Positions 9,883-18,488 of a DNA stretch of 64,000 nucleotides are shown here, in pieces. The stretch spans positions 1 to 64,000 of the forward strand of contig NZ_FOSQ01000017.1 of the NCBI RefSeq assembly GCF_900114315.1, written 5' to 3'. Position 1 is the first letter of the stretch, and every line of letters begins with the position of its first letter. The notes under the pieces were generated by a model. The model had not been told where the DNA came from, did no database searches, and worked only from the letters and a program-made list of their open reading frames with translations. Both the position numbers and the translations under genes were made by a program. This stretch comes from Falsiroseomonas stagni DSM 19981 (lineage in GTDB: Bacteria > Pseudomonadota > Alphaproteobacteria > Acetobacterales > Acetobacteraceae).

Positions 9883-12426
9883 TTGTCCTTCCGCCGCGTC
9901 AGCGTCGCGATCCTGGCCATTGCCGGCGTCTTCCTGCTGTCGCTGGCCGGCGTGCGCATGGCCTTCCTGGAACAGGAACGCAGCGCGGCGCTGGAGCGGG
10001 CGGAGATCGGCACGCGCGAACTGGCCCGGCTGCTGGAACAATATGCCCGCCGGACCTTCGAGACGGCGGACCTCGTCTCCAACCGCGTCGCGGACCGCGT
10101 CGCCACCCTCGGCGGCACCGCGGCGGTGGCCAGCGACGAGGGCTTCCATCACTGGCTGCGCGACCTCTCCGCCCGATCAACGGGCGACTACATCATGGTG
10201 GTGGACGAAGGCGCGCGCCCGGTCGCGCTCAGCAACCTGTTCCCCGCCCCGGATTTCGATTTCCGCGACCGCCGATGGTTCCAGGCCCACCTCGCCGGCA
10301 TCGACCGCCATGTGGGTGAGGCGATCTACAGCCGCGTGACGCGGGAGATCCTTTTCACCTATTCCATCGCCCTGCGTGATGCCGATGGGCGGCTTTCCGG
10401 CGCCGTGCAGATCGCCCAGCGCCTCGGCTTCTTCCAGCAGCAGGCGGAGGCCAGCGAGATCGGCCGCGGCGCCGTGCTCGGCATGTTCGATGCGGAGGGC
10501 CGGCTCCTCGCCCGCACCGGCATGACGACCGCCATGGTAGGCCGGACCATCGCCGGCACCGACTTGGCCCGCCGCAACATGGGGAGCACCAGCGGCACGA
10601 TCCGCGCGACCACCGTCTTCGAGCCGGGGGAACGCATCATCTCCTTCCGCCGCCTGCCGGACTGGCCCGTGATCGTCGCCGCCAGCGTGCCGGTGGACAG
10701 CGCCCTGGCCCCCTTCCGCGCCGCCCTCATCTGGTCCGGCAGCATCGTCGGCGCCGTCGCCGTCGCGCTGATCTTCCTCACCGGCCTCGCCCTGCGCCTG
10801 GCGCGGCGGGAGGAACGGGCGCGGGAGGATCTGGCCTGCGCCAATGCCGCGCTGCGCGATGCGGCGACGGCGCTGGAGCAGCGGGTGGCGGAGCGCACCC
10901 GCGCCTTGGCTGCGGCCCGCGACCAGTTGGCGGACAGCGAGGACCGCTTCCGCGCCATCTTCAACAGCACCTTCCAGTTCATCGGCCTGCTCACGCCGGA
11001 CGGCACGATGCTGGAGGTGAACGACACCGCGCTGGCCTTCGGCGGCGTCACGCGCGCGGAGGTCGTCGGCCGCAAGGTATGGGAAACTCGCTGGTTCGAC
11101 ATGGGCGCGGCCGCGCAGGACCGTGCCCGCGCCGCCGTCGCCGCCGCCGCCGCCGGCACGCCCCAGCGCTATGAGGAGGTGGTCCGCGGCGGCGACCGCC
11201 TGGCCGCCATCGACTTCTCCATCCGCCCCCTGCGGGACAAGGATGGCCGCATCACCCTGCTGGTCCCCGAGGGCCATGACCTGACGGAGCTGAAGGCCGC
11301 CGAGGCCCGGCTGCGGGAGGCGCAGAAGATGGAGACGCTCGGCCAGCTCACCGGCGGCGTCGCGCATGACTTCAACAACCTGCTGATGGCGGTGCTCGGC
11401 AACCTCGCGCTGCTGAAGAAGCGCCTGCCGGATGATCCGCGCCTGGCGCGGCTGCTGGATGGCGCGTTGCAGGGGGCGGAACGCGGCGCGGCGCTGACCC
11501 AGCGCCTGCTGGCCTTCGCCCGCCGCCAGGAACTGCGCCCCGCCCCGGTGGACCTGCCGGCGCTGGTGCGCGGCATGGCGGACCTGCTGGAACGCTCCGT
11601 CAGCCCCGGCGTGCGGATCGAGACCGACCTGCCGCCCGGGCTGCCGGCCGCGATGGTCGACGCCAACCAGCTGGAACTCGCCTTGCTGAACCTGGCCGTG
11701 AACGGGCGCGACGCCATGCCGGATGGCGGCGTGCTGGCGGTGACGCTGGGGGAGGCGCAGGCCCCCTCCCCGGCTGCGCCGCCCGGCCTGGCGCCGGGCG
11801 CCTATCTCTGCCTCGGCGTGCGGGATAACGGCATCGGGATGGAGGCGGCGACGCTGGCCCGCGCCGTGGAGCCCTTCTTCACCACCAAGGGCGCCGGCCG
11901 CGGCTCCGGCCTCGGCCTGTCCATGGTGCAGGGGCTGGCCCAGCAATCCGGCGGCGGCCTGGTGCTGAGGAGCACCCCCGGCGCCGGCACGCTGGCCGAG
12001 ATCTGGCTGCCCCGCGCGAACGAAGCCGCCGCGCCCCCACGCCCGCCGGAGGCGAACGCCCTGCCCCGGATGGGTCCGCGCCGCGTGCTGGTGGTGGATG
12101 ACGATCCGCTGGTGGCCGCCGGCACGGCCCTGATGCTGGAGGATCTGGGCCATGGCGCGCTGGTGGCGGGCTCGGCGCAGGAGGCGATCGCCATCATCGC
12201 CCAGGACCGCGCCATCGACCTGGTGCTGACGGATTACGCGATGCCCGGGATGAACGGGCTCGACCTCGCCGGGCTGCTGCGGCGCGACCATCCCGGGCTG
12301 AAGGTGGCGCTGGCGACCGGACATGCCGAATTGCCGGCGGCGGAGACATCGTGGCTGCCACGCATCAACAAGCCCTATGGGCAGCAGGACCTGGCCCGCC
12401 TGGTCGCGCGCCTGACGGCGGCCTGA
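9883..12426 (+). CDS. hybrid sensor histidine kinase with receiver domain
   Basis: 847 aa. Order: membrane helix 1 (about 7-28), a periplasmic sensor of ~250 residues resembling a dCache domain, membrane helix 2 (about 280-305), a coiled coil, a PAS domain (about 355-470), HisKA with phospho-acceptor His495 in VAHDFNN, a HATPase with N box and GXG motifs, and a C-terminal receiver with VVDDDP and phospho-acceptor Asp784 (LTDYAMPGM). The reading frame starts with TTG at 9883, preceded by GGGAAACG; no in-frame ATG lies before helix 1. No output domain is present, so the signal must pass to another protein. Confidence 0.9.
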   Translation: MSFRRVSVAILAIAGVFLLSLAGVRMAFLEQERSAALERAEIGTRELARLLEQYARRTFETADLVSNRVADRVATLGGTAAVASDEGFHHWLRDLSARSTGDYIMVVDEGARPVALSNLFPAPDFDFRDRRWFQAHLAGIDRHVGEAIYSRVTREILFTYSIALRDADGRLSGAVQIAQRLGFFQQQAEASEIGRGAVLGMFDAEGRLLARTGMTTAMVGRTIAGTDLARRNMGSTSGTIRATTVFEPGERIISFRRLPDWPVIVAASVPVDSALAPFRAALIWSGSIVGAVAVALIFLTGLALRLARREERAREDLACANAALRDAATALEQRVAERTRALAAARDQLADSEDRFRAIFNSTFQFIGLLTPDGTMLEVNDTALAFGGVTRAEVVGRKVWETRWFDMGAAAQDRARAAVAAAAAGTPQRYEEVVRGGDRLAAIDFSIRPLRDKDGRITLLVPEGHDLTELKAAEARLREAQKMETLGQLTGGVAHDFNNLLMAVLGNLALLKKRLPDDPRLARLLDGALQGAERGAALTQRLLAFARRQELRPAPVDLPALVRGMADLLERSVSPGVRIETDLPPGLPAAMVDANQLELALLNLAVNGRDAMPDGGVLAVTLGEAQAPSPAAPPGLAPGAYLCLGVRDNGIGMEAATLARAVEPFFTTKGAGRGSGLGLSMVQGLAQQSGGGLVLRSTPGAGTLAEIWLPRANEAAAPPRPPEANALPRMGPRRVLVVDDDPLVAAGTALMLEDLGHGALVAGSAQEAIAIIAQDRAIDLVLTDYAMPGMNGLDLAGLLRRDHPGLKVALATGHAELPAAETSWLPRINKPYGQQDLARLVARLTAA

Positions 12427-12432
12427 GCGGGT

Positions 12433-12504
12433 GCGGCGACAGCCGCTACCCCGGGAGCGGCGATCGCCGCTACCCCGGGGGCGGCTATCGCCGCTACCCC
12501 GCTT
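12433..12504 (+). repeat. 24-bp tandem repeat, three copies
   Basis: Three head-to-tail 24-bp units start at 12433, 12457 and 12481, sharing a core close to GCGGCGATCGCCGCTACCCC. Units 1 and 2 differ at three positions, and the third is more diverged at its end. Each unit contains a GCGGCNNNNGCCGC inverted repeat, so the RNA could form three small hairpins. It begins 6 bp after the stop codon of the hybrid kinase. Confidence 0.8.
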
Positions 12505-12733
12505 GCTCCATCACGGGATGCGGCGGCCGCACCTCCTCCTCCGCCAGCGTCCGGCGCATGAAGGTCGGCCACAAGGCCCAGACCGTCCCGGGTTCCGTCG
12601 CCTCAGCCGTCGCCGGGCCGTCGCCGGGCGCCCGCGCCGGGGACGCTGCCGGCGCTGGCAGCGCGCCCTCGCCCGCTTTTGTCGCCGCCGCCCTTCTTAT
12701 CCCCGCCCTTCTTGTCCCCGCCCTTCTTGTCAT
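12494..12733 (-). CDS. doubtful small ORF, low complexity
   Basis: 79 codons opening MTRRAGTRRAGIRRA and ending in a more ordinary-looking tail (WALWPTFMRRTLAEEEV). A GGGGA lies about 8 nt upstream of the ATG. The first part is encoded by a ~15-bp tandem repeat (GACAAGAAGGGCGGG-like on the minus strand), which in a neighbouring frame reads DKKGG repeats. I do not recognise a family. It may be a real small basic protein, the remnant of a larger gene, or chance. The rest of the gap, about 12734-13012, shows no supportable gene. Confidence 0.25.
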   Translation of the reverse strand: MTRRAGTRRAGIRRAAATKAGEGALPAPAASPARAPGDGPATAEATEPGTVWALWPTFMRRTLAEEEVRPPHPVMEQAG

Positions 12734-13012
12734 GGCGTTTTCCCCGCGGATGGTCCGCGGCCCCATCCTGGCGAAAACCACCGCGCCTCCGCAACCCGGC
12801 GACGAATTCCCTGCCGCAGCCGCGATCCGGCGCTGCATCGCTGTCACAGCCGGCCCCGCCGGTGAAACTTCCTGAAATATGGCGCCATGCCTCGCCGGCG
12901 GATTGGGGCCAGGATGGAACCGTGCCCCGCCGGCATGATTGCCTGCGGGGTGGAAGACCGGGACGGCCCCCGAACAGCCGGCGACGACAGGGGAAGGGGT
13001 CACGCAGGTCCG

Positions 13013-15151
13013 ATGCAGCTTGCCACCGACATACCCGCCCCGCGCGGCGCGCCCAGCCTCCGGCTCCGCCTGCTGGCCCTGGTGGGGCTGCTGGTGGTGG
13101 CGCTGATCGGGCTCGGCGGCCTGGCGGTCTGGCAGGCGCATGGCGAAAGCCGCCGCCAGGCCGGGGAGAGGCTGCTGGCCGCCGCCCGCGCCATGGCCCA
13201 TCGCATCGACCTGGAATTCGCGCGGGCGGAAGCGCTCCTCACCGGCTTCGCCGCCCAGCCCGGCCTGGCGGAGGGCGATGCGGATGCCTTCCTGGCGGCC
13301 GCCGCGCGGCTCGGCCCGCTGCTCGACCCCTTGGCGGATGGCCGCGTCCTCGGCATCGCCAGGCTGGATGAGGGCCAGATCGCCAACACCGCCCTGGGCA
13401 TCCTGCCCACCCCGACGCCCATCCCCCAGGCCTTGGCGGAGGCCCTGGCCCGCGGCGGCACCGCCATCTCGAACCTGTATCGGGGGACGCTCAGCGGCCG
13501 CCCCACCGTGGCGGTCGCCATCCCGCTCCCCGCGGCCCCCGGCCAGCCGCGCCTGGCCATCGGCCTGTCCCTGCCGGGGGAGGCGATCGCCCCCGCGCTC
13601 GGCACCGCGCCGCTGCCGCAGGGTGCCGTGGCCGGGCTGATGGACCGCCTGGGCATCGTCGTCGCCCGCAGCCGCGACCCCGCCGCCGCCATCGGCCAGC
13701 CCGCGATCCCGGCGCTGGTCGCCGCCATGGCGCAGGCGCCGGAAGGCGTCCTGGACGGCATCGCCAACCGGGACGGGGTCGTTTCCGTCATCGCCTTCGC
13801 CCGCGCCCCCGTCTCCGGCTACGGCGCCGCGGTGGCGCAGCCCGAGGCAGTGTTCGAGGCCGGGCTGCGCGAGGCCCTGATCCGCTTGCTGCTCAGCACG
13901 CTGCCCGTCGCGCTCACCGGGCTCGGCATCGCGCTCCTGCTCGCGCTCCGCCTCCGCCGCGCGCTCGCCGCCCTGCCAGGCCTTCCGGACGGCCTGGCGC
14001 CCGCCGGCGGGCCGGCCGGCCCACCTTTGGCGGAGGTGCAGGACCTTGCCCGCGCGCTCGCCGCCGCCGATGCGGCGCGCAGCGCCACCGAAGCGGCGCT
14101 GCGCGAACGCACCGCCTGGCTGGAACAGGCGCAGCGCGCCGCCGCCGTCGGCACCTGGCGGCGTGACTTCACCACCGGGGAGCTGCGCTGGTCGGATGCG
14201 ATGTTCCGCCTCTATGGCCTCGATCCCGAAACCCATGGCCCGGCCACCCTCGCGCTGTGGCGCAGCCACCTGCTGCCGGAGGACCGCGCCGCCGGGATCG
14301 CCGCGCTGGAGCGCGCCAGGCAGACCGGCCGGCATGAGGCGGAGGTGCGGATCCGCCGCGCTGACGGCGCCATCCGCTGGATCCGCGCCAGCGGCGCCGT
14401 GGAATACGCGCCGGACGGCACGCCGCTTCGCCTGGTCGGCGCCAGCCACGACGTCACCGAACAGCGCCTGCTGGCGCAGGAACGCGAAGCCCGCATCGCG
14501 GAGAAGGACCTGCTGGTGCAGGAGATGCACCACCGCGTGAAGAACAGCCTCCAGCTCGTCCAGGGGCTGCTGCTGCTCCAGGCCCGCGGCGCCGCCGACC
14601 CCGCGCTGGCCGAAAAGCTGCGGGAGGCTGCCGGCCGGATCGTCTCCATCGCCGCCGTCCACCGCCGGCTCTACGAAGGCGCGCCCGGCGTGGCGCAGGA
14701 CGTGGCCGAGCATCTCGGCGCGCTGGTCGAGGATCTGGGCCGCTCGCTCGGCTCCTCCGGCCGCGCCATCGACCTCGCGGCGGAACCCGGCCTGCGCCTG
14801 CCCGCGGACCGGATGGCGGCGCTCGGCCTGCTGGTGACGGAACTGGTGACCAACGCGCTGAAGCATGGTGCCGGCCGCATCGCCATCCGCTTCCAGCCGG
14901 CGCCGGCGGAGGCGGTGCTGGCGGTGACGGATGAAGGCCCGGGCTTCGCCCCGGATTTCGACCCGACCCGATCCCGCGGCCTCGGCATGCGGGTGGCCCT
15001 CGCGATGACGCGGCAGTTGCACGGGGTCCTCTCCGTCATGCCGGGGCCGGGTGGGCGGGTGGTGGTCCGCCTGCCGGCCGTGCCGGAGGGGTCGCCCCCG
15101 GATTCCCCGCTCTCCGACGCCCTGCCAACGGACGTCCAAAAACCCGAATAA
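13013..15151 (+). CDS. membrane sensor histidine kinase, HisKA_2/HWE type
   Basis: 712 aa. Membrane helices at about 17-41 and 289-315 flank an extracytoplasmic sensor of ~245 residues. A cytoplasmic PAS domain (about 378-485) follows, then the HisKA_2 box MHHRVKNSLQLVQ (His506/507) and an HATPase with ELVTNALKHG. HisKA_2/HWE kinases are typical of alphaproteobacteria and often feed the PhyR general stress response or single-domain regulators; the target is unknown here. I chose the ATG at 13013, which has GCAGG just upstream and puts helix 1 near the N terminus, over an in-frame ATG at 12887. Confidence 0.88.
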   Translation: MQLATDIPAPRGAPSLRLRLLALVGLLVVALIGLGGLAVWQAHGESRRQAGERLLAAARAMAHRIDLEFARAEALLTGFAAQPGLAEGDADAFLAAAARLGPLLDPLADGRVLGIARLDEGQIANTALGILPTPTPIPQALAEALARGGTAISNLYRGTLSGRPTVAVAIPLPAAPGQPRLAIGLSLPGEAIAPALGTAPLPQGAVAGLMDRLGIVVARSRDPAAAIGQPAIPALVAAMAQAPEGVLDGIANRDGVVSVIAFARAPVSGYGAAVAQPEAVFEAGLREALIRLLLSTLPVALTGLGIALLLALRLRRALAALPGLPDGLAPAGGPAGPPLAEVQDLARALAAADAARSATEAALRERTAWLEQAQRAAAVGTWRRDFTTGELRWSDAMFRLYGLDPETHGPATLALWRSHLLPEDRAAGIAALERARQTGRHEAEVRIRRADGAIRWIRASGAVEYAPDGTPLRLVGASHDVTEQRLLAQEREARIAEKDLLVQEMHHRVKNSLQLVQGLLLLQARGAADPALAEKLREAAGRIVSIAAVHRRLYEGAPGVAQDVAEHLGALVEDLGRSLGSSGRAIDLAAEPGLRLPADRMAALGLLVTELVTNALKHGAGRIAIRFQPAPAEAVLAVTDEGPGFAPDFDPTRSRGLGMRVALAMTRQLHGVLSVMPGPGGRVVVRLPAVPEGSPPDSPLSDALPTDVQKPE

Positions 15152-15219
15152 GTTGTGAATATTTCGTTTACCGCTTGTTGCCTTTTGCCGATTCATCTAT
15201 GGGTTGGGCGGAGGGTTTC

Positions 15220-15672
15220 ATGGTCGTCGCCGCGGTCATCCTGGTCGCCCTGCTGCTCCTGCCCGGCGTGATCGCGGGGCTCATCGCCCGGCCACTCTTC
15301 ATCACCCCCATCTTCACCACCCCGCCGATGTCGACGCATGACCTGCGCTACGTGCTGAACCAGCACAGCGCGGGGCTGTTCGACATCGTCATGCGCGCCG
15401 TGGTCGCGGAATTCGCGCTCGGCTTCCTCGCCGGCAGCGTGGCGGTGACGCTGGCGCGCATGGTGCTGCGGCAGGAACGGCTGATGCCGGTGGCCTATGC
15501 CGTCAGCATGGCGCTGGCGGGGCTGCTGGTCTTCGACCAGGCGACGGCGGTGCTGCGCTACGGCGTCTCCGAAGCCACAGTCGCGATGGCGACCTACCTG
15601 ATCGGCACCAGCATGGGCATGGTGATCGCCGCCCTCTTCGCGGACAACACGGCGCAGCGGGAGACGCGTTAA
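15220..15672 (+). CDS. small integral membrane protein of unknown function
   Basis: 150 aa with four clear hydrophobic helices: the N terminus (MVVAAVILVALLLL), MRAVVAEFALGFLAG, AVSMALAGLLVF, and TYLIGTSMGMVIAAL. No catalytic motif was seen and no family recognised. The start at 15220 has a strong GGAGGG five bases upstream; an ATG at 15199 and a TTG at 15175 are in frame but lack one. The 68 bp before it is AT-richer than its surroundings (AATAAGTTGTGAATATTTCG), so it probably has its own promoter. It converges on the amidase gene. Confidence 0.7.
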   Translation: MVVAAVILVALLLLPGVIAGLIARPLFITPIFTTPPMSTHDLRYVLNQHSAGLFDIVMRAVVAEFALGFLAGSVAVTLARMVLRQERLMPVAYAVSMALAGLLVFDQATAVLRYGVSEATVAMATYLIGTSMGMVIAALFADNTAQRETR

Positions 15673-15681
15673 CCCGGCCGT

Positions 15682-16500
15682 TCAGCTGCCCAGGCGGCGC
15701 AGGAAGGCGCCGTGGACGAAGCCGTCCTGCACGCCATCGCCCTGCAGATCCACCAGGCGCCAGTCGCCATCCTCCCGCAGCACGCGCAGCTTCGTGCCCG
15801 GCGCCAGCTTCGCCAGCACCGTGAAGGCCGGGCCCGGGCCGCCGCGCAGGTTCAGCTCGTCCCGCACCACCACCTCGAACTGGCCAAGGTCACGTTCCGC
15901 CAGCGTCCCCGACCCCGCCGCGCCGCCCAGCGACTGGAAGCGCCGCATCGGGAAAGCCGGGCCGGGGTCCACCTTCCGCCGGGGGGCGATGTCGTCATGC
16001 CCGACCACCTCCTGGATGGTCGGATAGGCCGCGCGGAGCGCCAGGGTGATGGCTTCCACCGCGCGAAGCTGCGCCTCCGGATAGGATTCCCACGCCATCT
16101 CCGGCCCGCCATTGCGATGCCGCGCCACCACCACCTGGTCGGCGGTGAAGACCCGGCCCAGCCCGTCCCGCGTCCAGCCATCGCCGGCCCGCTTGTCGAG
16201 GAAGCCGAGATTGGCGATCTCGATGCCGATGGAATGGCCGTTCAGCCCGTTGAAGCCGCGCCAGGATGAAGGGCCGGCGTGGAAGGCCTCCGTCGTGAAG
16301 TCGACGGTCTGGATGATGGACCCGTCGCGTTCCACGAAGAGATGCGCCGACAGGCCACGATCCTTGATAGCCCGCACCGAACCCAGCGCCGACCCGCCCG
16401 CGGTGTAGTGCATGACGATGAAGCGCGGCGTGATCGGGCCGCCGACATGCGGCGTGGCGTCGAAGGGCACGCCTTCCAGCCTGTTGCGCTTGACCTGCAT
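15682..16500 (-). CDS. N-acetylmuramoyl-L-alanine amidase (AmpD-like) with SH3 domain
   Basis: 272 aa. The amidase_2 domain occupies about 20-185, with zinc-binding residues visible as His31 (VMHYTAGG) and the GHDDIAPRRKVDPGP motif, which holds the second His and the Asp. An SH3b domain (LNLRGGPGPAFTVL, residues ~215-270) would bind the cell wall or stabilise the enzyme. The family cuts the lactyl-amide bond between MurNAc and the stem peptide. There is no signal peptide, so a cytoplasmic recycling role like AmpD is possible; the SH3 domain is unusual for that role. Confidence 0.87.
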   Translation of the reverse strand: MQVKRNRLEGVPFDATPHVGGPITPRFIVMHYTAGGSALGSVRAIKDRGLSAHLFVERDGSIIQTVDFTTEAFHAGPSSWRGFNGLNGHSIGIEIANLGFLDKRAGDGWTRDGLGRVFTADQVVVARHRNGGPEMAWESYPEAQLRAVEAITLALRAAYPTIQEVVGHDDIAPRRKVDPGPAFPMRRFQSLGGAAGSGTLAERDLGQFEVVVRDELNLRGGPGPAFTVLAKLAPGTKLRVLREDGDWRLVDLQGDGVQDGFVHGAFLRRLGS

Positions 16501-16593
16501 CGCACGTCCCCGCGCCCTATGCGCGGTCGGAACGTTAACGCCTGCGCGGCAGCCTCCGCAACCCCGGCGCGCATTGTAACGCCTCGTTTCGCG

Positions 16594-17043
16594 TCAGGCT
16601 TTCTTCTCCCAGCCCCGCGGCCCCTGCTGCCAATAGGCCAGCGCATGCCCTTCGGCCTTGGCCGCCTTCCAGCGACCGCGGGCCGCGGCCACCGCCACGT
16701 CGTCCCCGCCATCGAATAGGTCGAGCACGCGGTCGAAGGCATCGAGCCGCGCGCTGGTCGTGCCCTCCAGCAGGAACAGGAAGCGCGCGCCATTCGGGGC
16801 CGCCCCATCCTCGGTCGTCAGCCAGATCGGCTGCAGGTCGGCATGCCCGCTGCGCGGCGTGCCATGCGGCAGCCAGTCCGGATCCGGGCAGGTCCAGAGC
16901 GACGCATCCAGCGCCTCCAGCCGTTCCTGCGACGCCAGCCGCACCATGGCCCGCCCGCCACCCGCCAGCACCCGGCCGAGCAGCTTCGGCAGCGCCTGTT
17001 CCAGCGGCGTGCGCGTCAGGTGATAGAAGCCGTATTCCGCCAT
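16594..17043 (-). CDS. holC: DNA polymerase III subunit chi
   Basis: 149 aa, usual length. It begins MAEYGFYHLTRTPLEQALP and has the conserved central segment GHADLQPIWLT and the tail AYWQQGPRGWEKKA. Chi links the clamp loader to single-stranded DNA-binding protein at the replication fork. The gene overlaps the stop of the upstream aminopeptidase gene by one base (TGATG), so the two are translationally coupled. A holC gene downstream of pepA is a common proteobacterial arrangement. Confidence 0.93.
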   Translation of the reverse strand: MAEYGFYHLTRTPLEQALPKLLGRVLAGGGRAMVRLASQERLEALDASLWTCPDPDWLPHGTPRSGHADLQPIWLTTEDGAAPNGARFLFLLEGTTSARLDAFDRVLDLFDGGDDVAVAAARGRWKAAKAEGHALAYWQQGPRGWEKKA

Positions 17044-18479
17044 CAGCCGCGCGCCCCCGGCGCGGGGTGGTGGTCCGCTTCCTCATGGTGCATCGCCACC
17101 CAGCGGTCCAGCAGCCGCACGCCGAAGCCGGTGGCGCCGGCCGGCCCCAGCGCATGCGGGGCGTCCTGCGTATCCACCCCCGCGATGTCCAGATGCGCCC
17201 AGGGGCCCTCCCCCGCGAAGTCGCGCAGGAAGGCCGCGGCGTGGCAGGCATCGGGCAGCAGCCGCCCCACCAGGCATTGCCGGATATCGGCGATGTCGGA
17301 GGCCAAATCCTCCCGGTGCGCATCCCCGATCGGCATGGGCCAGAGGTGTTCGCCCACCGCCTCCCCCGCCGCCGCCAGCGCGGCCGCCAGCGCGCCATCA
17401 TTGCCGAACAGGCCCGCGCGATGATGGCCGAGCGCCGTCACGATCGCCCCCGTCAGCGTGGCCAGGTCCACCACCGCCCGCGGCGCGAAGCGGCTGACGG
17501 CGTGGTGCAGCGCATCCGCCAGCACCAGCCGGCCTTCCGCATCCGTGTCCACCACCTCCACCGTGCGGCCCGAGGCCGTGCGCAGCACGTCGCCGGGGCG
17601 GTAGGAGGCCGCGCCCGTCGCATTCTCCGCGATCGCCAGCACCGCGACGGCCGGGCAGGGCGACCCGCGCCGCGCCAGCGCCAGCATCGCCCCGGCACAG
17701 GCGGCGGCGCCCGCCATGTCGGCGCGCATCGCCTCCATCCCCGCCGCCCCCTTGATGGAGATGCCGCCGGTGTCGAAGACGATGCCCTTGCCCACGAAGG
17801 CCACCGGCGGCGCGTCCAGCGTGCCGCGCCAGCGCAGCGTCACCAGCCGGGGCGGGGAGGCACTGCCCTGCCCCACGGCCAGCAGCGCGCCATAGCCTTC
17901 CCGCGCCAGGCGCTTCCGGCCCCAGACCTCCACCTCGATCCCCTGCCGGGACAGCAGCCGCAGCCGGCGCACGAAATCCCGCGTGGTCAGGATATTGGCG
18001 GGCTCCGAGACCCAGTCCCGCGCCGCCAGGCAGGCCCGCGTCGCGGCCGAGGCGTCGCGCCACGCCGCCCGCGCCGCGCGGGCATCATCCACCAGCACGG
18101 TCAGCGCGCGGGGCGGGGCTTCCTCCGCCGGGATCCGGCGATAGGCGTCGAAGCGCCAGGCGCCGAGTGCCATGCCCGCGGCCATCGCCGCGGCCTCCGC
18201 CGCGCCCAGGCCGCGCGCATCCAGCAGCACGGCGGGCACGCCCTTCAGCGCCAGCGCGGCCGCCGCGCCGGCCTGTTCCCAATCCAGCAGCCGCGCCGGC
18301 GTGCCGATGCCGACCAGCAGGGGCCCGGGCGCCAGGTCCAGCACCACGCCGTGGCCCGCCGTGAACAGCGCGGCAGAGGCCGCATCGCGCAGTTCCTCCG
18401 GCAGCGCGGCGCCCGCCAGGGCCGGCAGGACGCGGCGCGCCCCGGCCGGCGCGGTCTTCCGGAAGCGGACGACCAGCAT
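17043..18479 (-). CDS. M17 leucyl aminopeptidase family protein (second copy)
   Basis: 478 aa. The C-terminal catalytic half has the M17 metal and active-site motifs, GKGIVFDTGGISIKG and the signature DTDAEGRLVLADAL. The N-terminal macro-like half is divergent and rich in Ala. It is clearly paralogous to the neighbouring pepA but distant from it. It probably removes N-terminal residues from peptides; the substrate preference may differ from PepA. It lies 9 bp after pepA and is coupled to holC, so the three form one operon. Confidence 0.9.
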   Translation of the reverse strand: MLVVRFRKTAPAGARRVLPALAGAALPEELRDAASAALFTAGHGVVLDLAPGPLLVGIGTPARLLDWEQAGAAAALALKGVPAVLLDARGLGAAEAAAMAAGMALGAWRFDAYRRIPAEEAPPRALTVLVDDARAARAAWRDASAATRACLAARDWVSEPANILTTRDFVRRLRLLSRQGIEVEVWGRKRLAREGYGALLAVGQGSASPPRLVTLRWRGTLDAPPVAFVGKGIVFDTGGISIKGAAGMEAMRADMAGAAACAGAMLALARRGSPCPAVAVLAIAENATGAASYRPGDVLRTASGRTVEVVDTDAEGRLVLADALHHAVSRFAPRAVVDLATLTGAIVTALGHHRAGLFGNDGALAAALAAAGEAVGEHLWPMPIGDAHREDLASDIADIRQCLVGRLLPDACHAAAFLRDFAGEGPWAHLDIAGVDTQDAPHALGPAGATGFGVRLLDRWVAMHHEEADHHPAPGARG

Positions 18480-18488
18480 CGCCGGCCC

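Noticed and set aside
12494-15196. 900-codon open frame on the minus strand opposite the sensor kinase
   Set aside because: The plus strand encodes a complete HisKA_2 kinase with clear motifs. The antisense frame is open only because stops are rare in GC-rich third positions; its product is low-complexity Arg/Gly/Ala. Only its last 79 codons, outside the kinase, are kept as a doubtful ORF.
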